Shown one piece after another: positions 20,397 to 33,023 of a stretch of 64,000 nt of DNA. This stretch comes from Ornithodoros turicata (taxonomy: Eukaryota > Arthropoda > Arachnida > Ixodida > Argasidae). The stretch covers positions 29,142,790-29,206,789 of the forward strand of contig NC_088206.1 of the NCBI RefSeq assembly GCF_037126465.1, written 5' to 3'. A program made the translations under genes and the position numbers. Below the pieces are notes generated by a model, which made no database searches, was not told where the DNA came from, and saw only the letters and a list, made by a program, of their open reading frames with translations. Position 1 is the stretch's first letter, and the number at the start of each line of letters is the position of its first letter.

Positions 20397-20983
20397 TTCC
20401 GATTCATCCGGGAGACTCCCGGATTCGGACCTGTTTCTACGATTGTACGGCCGAGAAGCAAATCTCCCGGAAAATGCAGTTTCTCTCTGTATATCTCAAA
20501 CGCCTGCTTTTTCTCTGGGCACGCAGACGAAGACGTCAATCCAATACCAGCCCAATTCCTATCGGCATCGCTGCTGCTTCCCGGAGAGTCTGTGTTACAG
20601 AGTTCAGGGGTTCTGGTCATCGTTCTAGTTCTAGCACTTATAGTTTACGGGCATTTCCTCCATGTTTTCGGGCGACAAAGGTGCCTTTGCCCTAGCTGTT
20701 TCGACCTTGCGTACCTCGCAACGAGAACAGAGACATAGTTTTGTGTCCTCACGTTCTTTTGAGAAAGTGTCATATCCTTGTCACAGCTTGACACCCAGAT
20801 AGTTTGTTGGAGAGGGCGAAGTCTGGTGCTGCAAAACTTGTGCCCAATGAGCCTGCTGGGGTGAAGTGTGCTCCTCTTACATATGCAAATAAAAGCCACC
20901 CGACATCGGCTTTCTCCTACCCCCCCCCCCCCCCGCTTTTGAAATCTCCCTAATTTTGAATGTTCCCAAGTTGGCAGGTATGA
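20383..20983. mobile_element. Terminal-inverted-repeat element (ATACCTGCCAA ends)
   Basis: The left end ATACCTGCCAACTCTTCCGA and the right end CCCAAGTTGGCAGGTAT are inverted. GAATATG lies just outside both ends (20375-20381 and 20982-20988), a possible 7-bp target duplication. The insertion sits at the C-terminal end of the polymerase relic. No transposase is encoded. A run of 13 C residues lies near 20921. Confidence 0.6.
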
Positions 20984-21569
20984 ATATGGTAAGTTTAAGT
21001 GGGTGATATAAATAGTGAAGCTCATAATGTTCTTTCATCTCTTCAGAAGATGTGCAGGAAGAGAAAATAATGCTTCTGTCACATACTGTTCTCTCCTGCG
21101 GTTTGCCTCTGGGTCATGGACAGAGAAGGACGAGTGCCTGGGTGATCCACATGGTTCTTATGCGAAAAACGCCATGGATGCGAGCATGGATGTGTCCCCA
21201 GGGAGAACTACAATATCTCTGAGACTGCCATGATGTACTCAATAAACATTGAAAAGTATTTACCATGTCTTTGTGTCCCAACCATTGCCGAGAGTCGCTC
21301 AGGCTAAAAAAGAAGGCTTCCCGGATCAATAAGCAATTTGGGGGAACTGTGAGCTGGCCTAGAAATGAATGGGATTGATCAGTGAGTGGTTGCCTATTAT
21401 GCAGCTGGAATTATGAAACAATATGCAGTTGAAAGCATGTGACTGAGTAACCTGTGAATAGGAATGAGCAATGAGTCTATCGAACATGTATAAGAGGCAG
21501 CCAATAGGACCCTGAGCCAATCACTAGGTTTTAGAAATGAATGGAAGTGACCACCCCCGGACCAATAGA
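20984..21569. other. No gene seen
   Basis: Only short frames without recognisable domains. Confidence 0.4.
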
Positions 21570-22025
21570 CAGGTGAGCGATTTGGAAACCTATGAGCCGA
21601 CTTAGAATTGAATAGAATAGATCATTTTGGTGTCTACGAGCGAGTGAGCAGATGTTGTGGCAATGAAGGGTAGCTAATCATGCAGAAATTAAATGGATCA
21701 CCGTGAAGGGGTGGAGCTGTGACCAACCAACTAGAGGACTTAGAAGTGGCTTGACCTGGATTAGAAATGGGTGGTGGATTAGAAATTCCTAGAACTGGAT
21801 TAGAAAAAAGAGCGATTTCGAAGCCTATGAGCCGACTTAGAATTGAATAGAATAGATAATTTTGGTGTCTATGAGCGAGTGAGCAGATGTGGCAATGAAG
21901 GGTAGCCAATCACATAGAGATTGGATGGATCGCCATGAAGAGGTGGAGCCTGGATTAGACCTGGCTTGACCTGGATTAGAAATGGGTGGTGGATTAGAAA
22001 TTCCTAGAACTGGATTAGAAAAAAG
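21570..22025. repeat. Two-unit tandem repeat, about 220-240 bp per unit
   Basis: Two copies share landmarks CCTATGAGCCGACTTAGAAT, GAGCGAGTGAGCAGATG and GGTGGTGGATTAGAAATTCC. They meet near 21809 and differ by small insertions and substitutions. Confidence 0.85.
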
Positions 22026-23503
22026 TGGCTGTTGTGGGTAACGGCGTAGATGGCGTCCTAATATTACTGTTGACTATACTTCATTCCAGCACTGTGTCAA
22101 CCAGAAATTGCAGAACATAGCCATAGTGTGGAATCCGGATTTCAGACATCTGTGCCACAAGTTGTAACCTGACTAAAGCTATTGAATCTGTTCCCTATCA
22201 GATACTGCCAGTTCGCGTCGTAACGTATAATATCATATTCAAGTGTTATGTTTATGAGTATCACCCTTACCACGAGCACGCTTCTGCTGGTGCTTGGGCT
22301 GGTAAGGGAGGCAAGCGGGGAAGTGCCCTGAAAAGGTAAACAGATAGGAGCATAAATGAATAGTGCATCACAAAGATGCTCGACTTTGTAGAGTCCGCAT
22401 ACCCTAATTCATGGAGGAAAGAAACCGAAGGACGGCGCTATACTACTGTCTACGTGTTTACTACTACTTTCTTCGTACTGTTCTGTTCAGAACTTCTGGA
22501 GAGTTGCTAAGGCGTCATACAGAGATTTCAGGCAACCGTGTCCATAGCTGTACACGCCTGCTGAACAGACTCAGTTACATTTGCGGCTGACATATATATG
22601 TCACATCGCGGGAAACTGGCCAGACCTCTTCACGAAGAGAGTGGTAGAAAGAAACTTGAGGTAGAAACAGGTGGTACATCAAGAGCAGCACTTCTTTGTG
22701 CCACATAGGTAGCCTCCGGTTTCTGTGTAGCACTCTTGTTATGAAGCACTCTGGTCAGTTTCTCGTGACGCACTTTTATAATGTGTAATTATTGATACGG
22801 GCAAAAGTAGTATTTGTTTTGTTGAGTGGGGCAAATAATAATGCACTGTGTGCAGTGCGGTTCCAGGTTAAATATTTTTGCATTAAGGAGTACCTTCAGA
22901 GGAAAAAATTTGATAAATATTTGCAGACAGTTGGATTTCATGGGAAACTATCCAGTTCATTCGGCATTTGTGCATGCTGATGATTCTTGCCAACCCTCAT
23001 ACATGTTACAATGAATTGTACTCAGTCTGAGCCAATAAAAATGGATTCTATCGACCACAATGCCATGAGGTCCTTGTGATTTGCATACCTGATACTTTGT
23101 CACCTGTTCCGGCTGCTACGATTCAAAGCCAACTCTCTTCTTTATTCAGTAGTATACTTTATGCACCAAAGGAAGTAAGTATTTTGTTTCACGTGCATGT
23201 TGACAGGGAAAAAATATCTCAAAAGTTAGGTGCGATTGCTCACAAGGCAATTTATACTCTGTGCTTTATCCAAGCTCCCTCATGAAGTACCAGCACACTC
23301 TGCTCCCTATTTTGAGTCATGAGGGATTTTCTTTTAATTGTACTATTAAGCCAATATAAATGCATGTCACCAAAATCTTGAAAAGGTCAGCGTACCTAAA
23401 CTAGTACGCATGGGCTAGGTTGCGTGCTCCGTTTTTTTTCCGCTTCCGTGCTTGCCGGAATATCGAGTGGAGCTTATGCAATAAGGTACTGCATGCTGTC
23501 CTA
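22026..23503. other. No gene supported; possible intron of the following relic
   Basis: A THAP DNA-binding domain would be expected upstream of the P-like transposase but was not found here. Frames at 22792-23014 have no recognisable domain. Confidence 0.4.
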
Positions 23504-25845
23504 GGAAAACTCAGCTGAGGACACACCTGTGAAAGCCTTCCTCAAAAATGAAGTAATACAGATTGGCAATCTGAACACCATCAGCAAAAAGCGGATCAAG
23601 GCATTGCAGCAAGCCCAATGCCGTATAAAGCAGAAGTTTGCTAAATTGCAGCACATCATATCAGATTTGACTTCCAAAAACATTTTGCTTGAAGAACATG
23701 CAGGATGTCTTGAGAACATTGCTGGGGCGAACAAAGATCTGCTGATGCGACAAGTAGCGAGGGAGGAACCCGTTTGCCACATCAGTATAGCCCTGAGTTG
23801 CGTGCATTTCCACACACCCTTCATTTCTACTCACCGCGTGCCTACAACTACGTGCGTAAAACCTTTGACACATGCTTGCCCCATCCACGCACTATAAAAA
23901 CGTGGTACCAGTCGATCGATGGAGAAGCATGATTTTCAAAGGAAGCACTGTCCGCATTGGAAATGAAGGCTGCGACTAACTCAAAGAAAGGAGTGCAAAC
24001 TGCGTGCAGCCTTATGGTTGACGAAATGGCCATTAGAAGACACATTGAGTGGAATGGGAGGAGGATGTATGGTTATGCAACTGCTGGGCCAAATTGTGAA
24101 GATTCCAGCGTAGTTGCCAAAGAGGCTTTCGTGATGCTGCTTGTTGCCTTGAGCGAACAGTGGAAGTTACCCATTGGCTACTTTCTGGTTGATGGGATTA
24201 CCGGAGAACAACGAAGTAACCTTGTGCTCGAAGGGTTGTCGCTTTGACACAACGCTGGCGTGACGGTTGTTTCCCTAACCTGTGATGGTGCTGCGGCTAA
24301 CCTATCAATGCTTCATAGCCTCGGTTGCTCGCTGCAGTTCGACAGCTTACGCACAAGCTTTCCACACCCCAACACGGCGATGTCTATGTGTCTTTCTTGA
24401 TGCGTGCCATATGTTGAAGTTGGTGAAGAATGCACTCTGCCACTCCAAGTGGTTTGTCAACGAAGATGAGCATGAAATATCGTGGAAGCACATTGAAGCC
24501 CTTCACTCAATCCAGCAGAAAGAGGGACTTCATGCAGCAAATAGACTACGAACAGCACATGTGCATTTTCAACAATAGGTCACGAAGGTCAGCCTTGCTG
24601 CAGAGCTTCTCAGCACATCAGTTGCGGATGCTATAAGTGAGTGTCGAGACCTGGGTGTACCTGGATTTGAAACCTCTAAAGGAACTGAGAGGTTCTTGAG
24701 GATAATTAACAACGTATTTGACGTCCTAAACTCTGTAAATGTTCACCAGAAATGTTGGAAGAAGCCGCTTTGTCATGGAAATATTGAAAATGCTCGAATA
24801 ATGTTCCAGATGGCAACATTCTACATACGTGCTCTTCGTAAAAGTGAATGTGGAAAATCTGGGCCACTTCTTGTGCGGACGACCCGAAAAACAGATTCCT
24901 TGGCTTCCTTGTGTGCTGCAATAGTACCATTCAGCTCTATGACTTCCTTCCCTCCAAGTCTCTTGTCAAGCATCTCCCCACACACAGGGTCAGCCAAGAC
25001 CACCTTGAACTCTTCTTTGGTTTGATAAGATCACACGGTGGCTGCAACAACAACCCAACCGCAAGGCAATTCGAAGTAGCCTACAAAGGTTGATTGTTAA
25101 CACCGAAGTAGAATTGAAAAAGAAAACTGCCTTCCACTTGAAAATGCCTCAATACTTCACGTCAGCAGTGTGGCACAACCTCGTTCAGAAGATGTTATAC
25201 ACTGGACATCGAGAGGACGAAGCAACACAGCTGAAGGAATGCTCCTAGATGACCTTCCTGGTCACGACTACTTCTCGGACCCAACGGAGCCAACCATTTT
25301 TTGGGACAGAATAATTGTTTTCATTGCAGGACATACATCATACCGCCTACAGGAATATTTGACGTGTGAAACATGTATCTCCCAGCTAACTGTGCCCACG
25401 CCTTCCGTCCACCATTCTGTCATGCAGCGAAAGGACAAGTACGGTGAATTTCGGTTCCCATCCGACGATGTTATCACCATCTGTAGGAAAGCGGACAACC
25501 TGTTACGAAGGGCTCTCCTTCAAGAGGGCATATCGTCAAACACCCTTCTTTAAAGGATACTCTTGCAGGTTATGGAGTCCAAGTTAGACAGCAGTATCTT
25601 TAGCCCAATACGGAGTGAGCACATGCTTGAACAGACATGCCTTGAAAATCACCTTTTCCACTTGATAAGGTCTGTTGCCCAGAGGTATCTAACTATACAT
25701 ATGCGTCACGCAGCCAAGACACGTACTGACGAGCTGCATATAAGCGCAGGTGCCGCCAGCTTTTCACAAAGCTCACCCAATTCAAAGGGCAGTAGGCAAT
25801 ACTTGCAGAAGGTGTATCATTCGATAGATTTAATAAGTCATGTCA
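23504..25845 (+). pseudogene. P-element/THAP9-like transposase relic
   Basis: Successive frames match a P-superfamily transposase in order: a coiled-coil region (KRIKALQQAQCRIKQKFAKL), the SLMVDEMAIRRHIEWNGRR segment with a catalytic Asp, GYFLVDGITGEQRSNLVLEG, a SLTCDGAAANLSMLHSLG segment after a stop at 24247, CHMLKLVKNA, LELFFGLIRSHGGCNNNPTA near 25006-25065, and a C-terminal IAGHTSYRLQEYLTCETC region. At least five stops or frame changes separate them (for example at 23897, 24247, 24578 and 25093). No THAP domain and no terminal repeats were found. A retroposon landed in its last codons at 25846. It is inactive. Confidence 0.85.
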
Positions 25846-26042
25846 GTTTTTAAGGGACACCAAGCTGTTAGACGGGCTATGACCCTGTCTGTGGCGTTCG
25901 TCGCCGCTTCGCGACATCTCCAGTGGGTGTGGGTGGATGTGTCTGGCATTCCTTTCCTTAGGTGATTTGGGGTAGCCGGCCCTCGTGATGAGGGCTACAA
26001 TCCCCATTTTTTCTTTCAATCATCATCATCATCATCATCATC
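25846..26042 (+). mobile_element. Short retroposon with ATC-repeat tail and 14-bp target-site duplication
   Basis: The insert ends in TCATCATCATCA repeats and is flanked by AATAAGTCATGTCA at 25832-25845 and 26043-26056. It contains GGTAGCCGGCCCTCGTGATG, which looks like a LINE 3' untranslated region, so it is probably a 5'-truncated non-LTR copy or a SINE using its tail. Confidence 0.88.
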
Positions 26043-26056
26043 AATAAGTCATGTCA

Positions 26057-27230
26057 TTGGGGTTTGTAAATAGTACCACATTTTTGTATAGTTATAGCTA
26101 AAGCTGTCAACTGCAACAAAAATAATTTCTTATTCTGTATCACGTAAGCTACTTTTCTGTCCTACTGAGCCTTGTAGATGTTATATATGCCAATCATGCT
26201 GTGTAAATAGAAGTTCGGTTTAGTCAGGTTTAGTTGTGTCACTGTGCCAATAACACTCTCGCAGTTCTGTGCTATGTTCATTTTATTCTACCGTTTACAC
26301 TCTGTCTATTTTCTTAGAGGCCCTTGTTATTTGCAGTTTAGACTGGTTTTTTTTCGCATTTTTCTGTACAGCAGTCATCCTTGTCTGGATTTTGTTGTAC
26401 CATTCAAAGCTGGAAACTGTGTCCTTATTGGTGTTATTGATCATGTTATTGAAGTCTTCAATCAGCAACTCTCGTAAGCAACAGAAGTGATCGTGCGGAG
26501 AAGAAATCAGCATCCCCAGAAAAGAACTCTCATTTTATCCGAACTGTAAAGAAACATGTGGCTGTCCTCCAGTACTTGATTTGCTTCCAGCATGATGTAA
26601 GCTAATTACGAAATGCCACCAGAGGCAAACGAAGTTATAAAATGACAGGCAGGGGCAGAAATCGCGTTGTTTACACGTGGCTTCGCCGATCATGGGCGCC
26701 GCCATGTTTCCAGGCCACGACAAGATGGCGTCGACCAGCACGCTATCTCTATGGGCCGAATGTATTGTAGGGCACCCCTGTGGGAGGGAACGACGTCCAG
26801 CGAAGGAAGCGAGGCACGCCGTGTAATGGCGTGGAGTAGGTACGAACCTTTTAGGTGCGCTCACAATTGAGTAGCGCTATCAGTATCACAAGATTGTCAT
26901 ATCAAACGTGAATAATATTTTATGTCGGAGATTACCGGCGGCACCACCAACCTTTACTTTCCACCGACACGGATGAACATGTTTACAGCATATGACGTGT
27001 TAAGTGGCAATACGAAGGGAACCCAGAGACAGGGGAAAGAAAACACGAAGCACACACGATCTCAGACACAGCAACCCTTTTACTGAACAAACATAGAAAG
27101 TCAAGTTCCCAACAGTCTCTGTATGGGTGGCAAGGGTGAAATGGCGCTTGTATGCTTTGTGAGCGAAATCAATAAATCGTTACCCATCGTAACGAATGTA
27201 GGCATGCATTTCCGAAGACAGTAGTAATTT
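26057..27230. other. No gene seen
   Basis: T-rich sequence around 26260-26420 and no convincing frame. Confidence 0.4.
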
Positions 27231-27260
27231 GGTGGCTAGATGAATATTGTCTGGTGTGAG
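27231..27260 (+). repeat. Solo copy of the 29078-32880 transposon terminus
   Basis: TGGTGGCTAGATGAATATTG and the next 10 bases equal the left end of the element at 29078 and the complement of its right end. No partner end was found for this copy. Confidence 0.7.
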
Positions 27261-27263
27261 CAC

Positions 27264-28617
27264 TGATCTCTATGTATAAAGGCTGGATCGCGCATAGGAG
27301 AGGGGCTCGTGGGAGAGAGGTGCGGCAACCGGCCGCCATCTTGGAGGGCCCACTGGCGCCGGCTGCTCCCATAGGAAACAATGGGAAGCGATTTGATTTG
27401 GAGTATTTATTGCGCTTTAAACGCTCCTCATTGCTGATTAGCGCGTATTTTTCTTGGGAATCAGTGAGCTGATGTATTCCAAACGTGCTTCAGCCGTGTT
27501 CCTGTAGTTTTCAATGGTAATTGCCTTCTTTTCCTTCTCCATTGCCTGTATTCCGAATAGAGGGTGGTAACTGTCGTGCACAGGGCGAATACGCATGAAG
27601 GTGAACTTGGTGAATGTCAACCTATAAAATTAATTATTTTTAATCAGAAAGGTTTCACACTGCTTGTTATTGTAAGGTACTTCTGTTTTTATATTTTTTG
27701 TTTGTTTTCGTTTGTTCGGTTTTCGTGTGGTGTTCCGCGGTTCTCGTTCGTTATTATGTGGTTTGGTATTGTACGGTTTTCGTTTGACTTTTTCCGTTAT
27801 CGTATTATATTCTACGAGTTTATCTGTGTGTATTGCAGAACACACAACCTCTATCCTTATTCTGAAGGGGCTCATTATTTTATTCACCACATGACCACCA
27901 GCAATGGGGTGGAGAATGGACCCTGGCGATGAAACTCTCCATTCCTCATCTTATAAATTAGGTTATTGTCAGAACGCTTTGCAGTTGTTCAGCTGTCAGC
28001 GTATTTCATTACAGAAATTCAAAGCGCTGTGCACGAAGAGCATGCACATGCACACACGCTGTAGGAGCGACTGCACATACGAGGTTAACACAGCAGTTTA
28101 TTTACTTCCACCGTACCTCACAGATTAAGAGAACAGTGGAACAAATTGGCATATTGGCGTAGGTTCTGCATCCGATTCTTCGGCACAGCTGAGCCGCCTG
28201 AGCGACTGTGAGGGGAACCTGCAAGCACAAGCGCATTGTTTATAGAAAATACATGGTCTTGAGATTTGTAGGAGCAGCCACACATACTTTCTTAGTACGC
28301 AATGGCACCAGCGAAGTAGCAATGCAAACAAGTCCGAGTTGTCAGATGCATGCGATACGAATAAACAGATTTTTTCCTCAAAATAAAGAGCTTACCTGTG
28401 AAAAATTATCCCTCTTTCTCTGTCCGTGTGAAGTGTACTCAAAGCTGCAACAAACTGGCATGACACGCCTTTTAGTTTAAAGTAAATCTTAAAAAATACG
28501 GGTAGCCGCGCTTGAACTAAATGCAGACGACAGAATGCGTTGGGCCCACCAATATGGCGGCCGGTGACCACGCTGTGAAGCACCCTATGCGCGATCCAGC
28601 CTATACTATAGAGATCA
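27264..28617. mobile_element. Terminal-inverted-repeat element, 1.35 kb, non-coding
   Basis: Left (27264 onward, TGATCTCTATGTATAAAGGC) and right ends are inverted, sharing GGCTGGATCGCGCATAGG and, about 50 bases in, CCGGCCGCCAT and GGGCCCA. Arms are about 90-100 bases with mismatches. No transposase and no clear target-site duplication. Confidence 0.7.
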
Positions 28618-28629
28618 CCGAATTCTAGT

Positions 28630-28800
28630 AAACCAGAAATATCCCAGAGACGTCCCAGAAAAGTCGCGAACGTCACATATGTCCGAGATGTCCACCAGAC
28701 GTTTTCTGTACGTCCACAATATGATGTTGAAATCTGTCTCACTTTGCATATCCCAGGGAGATCTGTAGGATGTACAAAGAAGAACCAAGATAGCGATATT
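28630..28800. repeat. Dispersed repeat, inverted partner near 63300-63460
   Basis: Landmarks AAATATCCCA, ACGTCACATATGTCC, TGTCTCACTTT and CCCAGGGA occur in the same order on the opposite strand at 63310-63460, with about 20-30 percent mismatches by eye. Confidence 0.7.
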
Positions 28801-29897
28801 TTATGGACATATCCTGCACATGTGGTGTTTACTGGAATGACGTAACGTCCCAGCAAACACATGTGATTCTCAGATCATCCCGTTTTCATCTTATGGCCTC
28901 ATGAGGATGAGTAGATCCATGCGTCGTCCCCCAGATATCCGGGAGCGAGCAATAGGAAATCGTCCCATATTCATCCCTGTGAGAGGTGCCTGCGAGAAAT
29001 GCAGACGCCGCGAACCCTCCGCGCTTCCAACTGCGCTTGCGCGGTACCAATGCCTCCTATTAAGTAGACCATGCCTATGGTGGCTAGATGAATATTGTCT
29101 GGTGTGAGGGGCGGCGCAGCCGAGGCGGCCCGTTCGGGGAAGGCGCCGTCAGGTGGCGCGCCAACACGGATGTATGCGAAGAGGCTCCCGAAGCGCGTCT
29201 GCTGAACAGGCCGTTTTCGCCCATATGGCCGAGAAGTTTTGCGGAGGAATGGAACGGTGGGGGGTAAATATCCATGGAAAACAAAACAGTAAAGGTAATA
29301 GCTTAAAACACATTGAAAACCGCTTATTCAAGCATGCAAAGGAAAATATATTAAGCTTTGTATGTCCCATGCATAGCTTGGACGTCACAAAGCTGATGGC
29401 AACCCTCCTTTTCAACTTTTGTATCTCTTTCTTTTATCAGGTTACTTTTCTTTGTTCATTCTTACTTTGAGTTCTTTTTTTTTTTTTAGTGTCACAGCAA
29501 CGAGGCCGGTTAACCTTTCTTTTTGTTCCTCGATGTATAAAGTTTCCTATCAGTCAATGAAGACACGATCATCTCCAAATTTCAACCTCGCAATGTCAAA
29601 ACAAGATTTATTATACACAGCAATAGCAACAACCTGTTTCGTCCCCTCATCATGATATATATACACACAATGAAAACAAAGAACATCTGTACACGAGTCT
29701 GAATGCTCACATAAGTGTATTCACTGGTGGAGACGCGCCTCCTTTGAAAGTTTCTGTTTTTTGCTCCGCTCTGCACGAGGACGGTTAATGCCCTTTACGG
29801 AGAAGTGCATTCTCATCACAGCATAGAATTTTACAATGTTCATTGTGAGATATTCGCTATGGGTTTGACAGCCATAATGCTCAAGACTTCGCCTTGT

Positions 29898-31997
29898 CAG
29901 TGATGGGAAAAGTACCTCAAAATTATACTTAGAGTAAAGTACCAAGTACATGGCGTCATTAGTACTTCAAGTACAGTACAAAGTACCCAATTCCAAATGT
30001 ACTTCAAGTAAAGTACAAAGTACAAGGCAAAGTGCTTCAAGTATTCATCAAGTACATTGCGAATTTAATTTGTATCACTTTGCATTTCAATGTTTAGTAT
30101 ATGTGTCTTGCTTGTTTGTCAAAACTTTAGCGAGCATTCTTGAAAAATGCTCTAGAGCCATAAAGTCATAGGTTAAGTGCTAACCCGTGAATATGGACTT
30201 AATCAGATGACATAATTTGCAGTTACATGTAGAGAGGTAATGAGTCATCTGGGCTGTGATTATGTATTATACCCTGACTGATCGAAGATCACCTGCCTAG
30301 TGTGGTGTTCCGGTACTAATCTTCTGTTATAACAGGCTAGGAAATTTCAAGGGGAAAGAAGTACAGGCCAACGGAGATTATATATTTCTGGGCATCCCAT
30401 GGTGCTTTCTGAAGTACAACATGTTTAAAAAAGAATACGAAGAAAATGAAAAAGGATGAAGCACCATGCAAGCCATGATTTTTATACGACTGTGATCTGC
30501 AGCAACCTAATCCACGTGACCAATTAAAAAACGTAAAATGTAAAAAGTAAAGCATGTGTGTCTTTCAGAGTGTTCATCATGTAATGCAATCACACACTGT
30601 GCTATAAAATGATTAATAATTGCCAATGAACGAAACAGTATAAAAAAGCATAGAACCCTGCATTGGAAGAACTGAAATGACAATTGACCAGGTCATTGTG
30701 CTGCCGGTTGCAGTGTTATAATGTGGGATGTCCGTGCTTTCCATTCGTTTTACATACAGGGTGTCCACGCTAAGTGTGAACAGATTTTTTAAAAATATAT
30801 ATACCACTTTTTCCAAGATGAAATCAATTGCAATATAGCATATGCTAAAGGGCACTCCCTAGCAGGGCATTAGCAAAGTCCAAAGGCAATGCCTTAATTA
30901 ACTTTCATTAATTAACTCTTTAATTATAAAAGCTACAAAGTTGTCCCAATGAGAACATCTGTACCTTTCGGTCACCTGATATCGTAGCCGTTTTCAGAAC
31001 AAAAATCTGTTCCATAGATCGCCCGCAAAAAATTCGTGAAGGAACACCATTTTTTACTTTATTTTGTTCATTGCGCTTCTTAGAAGACGCGTCTTTCTTT
31101 CACCCGCAATGTGAGAGGGAGAAAGAGCACACTATCGCCTCTCGCGTCCTGGAAAAAGATTAAAAGGAAACAGAAAATGCAACCCAAGATAAGGCCAGTT
31201 CCGATAGAGTCACCCGATACATTTGTTTTTGTTTTGTTTCCGCAAGTTAAAGCTCATCTTCGACGCATGAGGCGGCACTGTGCTCCTTCCCCCTTTCCCG
31301 TTGGGGATGAAGGAAATACGCGTCTTCTAAGAAGCGCAATGAACAAAATAAAGAAAAAATGGCGTTCCTTCACGAATTTTTCGCGGGCGATCTATCAAAC
31401 GGATTTTTGTTTTGAAAATGGCTACGATATCAGGTGACCGAAAGGAACAGATGTTCTCATTGGGACAACTTTGTAGCTTTTATAATTAAAAAGTTAATTA
31501 ATGAAAGTTAATTAAGACATTGCCTTTGGACGTTGCTAATGCCCTGCTAGGGAGTGCCCTTCAGGTTATGCTATATTGCAATTGATTTCATCTTGGAAAA
31601 AGTGTTATATATATTTTTAAAAAATCTGTTCACACTTAGCGTGGACACCCTGTATAATCATAGAAGTGTTGATACTTTTTGAACGTTCAAAGCCTCAACA
31701 ATAAATTTGCTCCAACAAATATGCTCTTTAACAGCACAAAAATCCTTCTTGGTAAAATGTCAGACGGACTCTTGGTACAGCATCCCACTAAAAGCATTGA
31801 TGGGCACTTGATGAGCATTTTGATACTCTTTTGTGACTTTTTGTCTGGAGCCCAAGTTTGTGTACTTAAGTACTAAAAGTACTTTAAGTACGGTACAAAG
31901 AACGCGGTTTAAAATGTACTTCAAGTAAAGTACAAGTACACAGAAACGTACTTAAAGTTCTATTTGAGTACTGGTACATCAAGTACTGCCCATCACT
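29898..31997. mobile_element. Foldback element with AGTACTT-rich arms
   Basis: The ends read CAGTGATGGGAAAAGTAC and GTACTGCCCATCACT. Both arms are built of repeated AAGTACTTCAAGTA-like words (29898-30060 and 31860-31997). CAGTGATGGG ends resemble non-autonomous hAT elements, but I could not find an 8-bp duplication. The element is split by the MITE at 30757. Confidence 0.7.
30757..31652. mobile_element. Long-armed TA-flanked MITE (CAGGGTGTCCACGCTAA ends)
   Basis: Both ends carry CAGGGTGTCCACGCTAAGTG in inverted orientation, flanked by TA at 30755-30756 and 31653-31654. The inverted arms are long, about 300 bases each, with few mismatches. Non-coding. Related single ends occur near 34278 and 53890. 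Confidence 0.9.
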
Positions 31998-31998
31998 A

Positions 31999-32396
31999 CA
32001 CTCTAAATCTTTTCACACCTTTAAAGGTGTAATAGCGTGCATGGCGCACGCCTTTTTAGGTGTAATTTTGGTAACATCATAATGGAGCACGGTTTCGCAC
32101 AAATTTTCTTTACTCGAGTGTTGTCTGCCCTCCAAAAATTCAGTCTTGCAACATCTCAACATTGTTCAACAGTATTGTAGACACTTGCGCGTGCTCGATT
32201 ATCGATAGCGATGCATATATGCATTAGCTCGTACCTACGATATCCAAGACATAATGAAAGCAAGATTTGCACTGACACTTGATCTTTAGTAATGCTTTCC
32301 GAATTTTGTAAAATATCATCCTGGAGATGAAATGTTACGCAACCAGATTGAATGTGCATAGCGCACACCTTTAAAGGTGTGAAAACGTTTACAGTG
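31999..32396. mobile_element. TA-flanked MITE (CACTCTAAA / TTTAAAGGTGT)
   Basis: Ends CACTCTAAATCTTTTCACAC and the complement of the right end CACTGTAAACGTTTTCACAC match, flanked by TA at 31997-31998 and 32397-32398. CACCTTTAAAGGTGT is present in both arms. Same terminal motif family as the MITEs at 325-846. Confidence 0.85.
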
Positions 32397-33023
32397 TACC
32401 CCTAGCACATGCCAATACTTCTAGAAGGCTGTCTGCATGCCCTTTATGATATGAAAACAGCATTGTGAAGGTATCTTCAAGTTTGGAGACAAGATTGAAG
32501 AGTGTTTCTGAATAGTAGCGTGGGCCCCCCTGTTGAATTCGTTCATGTACGACGACGGATGGTCGGCGCTGTGTTCGTTTTTGCACGCCGCTTTTTCTTC
32601 ACAGGGGCGTCAGAAGTCTGCTAAAGGTTCACCATTCCACAGAAACAGTGCACAGCCGACGATGGAGTAAAACAAAGCACTTCAAAGACGCGACAGCGTC
32701 GCTATCCCACCCTCTGATATGTCACGGCGAAAGAACTCCGCCCGGGGACCATCCAGAGGCGGAGACTAGCATACATCCGTGGAGCAGCGCGCCTGGTGGC
32801 CGTCTTCCGCAAGAGTCCCTCTCCGTCGGATAGGAGGCTGTGGGCGCTCCTCACACCAGACAATATTCATCTAGCCACCATAGTAGTAATCCAAAGATGA
32901 ATACACACAACCGTCATCTTCATGCTGCTCTGCGAACCAACGGTAACCGGAAATGGCAGAAACGAAACCACCGGCCATCCTCCATTCCATGCTCTGGTCT
33001 GTCGCGAGTTTCGTGGTAATAAA

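Larger units (their letters stand above)
29078..32880. mobile_element. 3.8-kb terminal-inverted-repeat transposon hosting nested elements
   Basis: The left end TGGTGGCTAGATGAATATTG and its inverted partner ending at 32880 match for about 32 bases and are flanked by TA. Subterminal similarity (GGATGTATGC and GC-rich blocks) continues for about 120 bases. No transposase is visible, so it is non-autonomous or has lost its gene. It contains the elements at 29898-31997 and 31999-32396. Confidence 0.75.
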
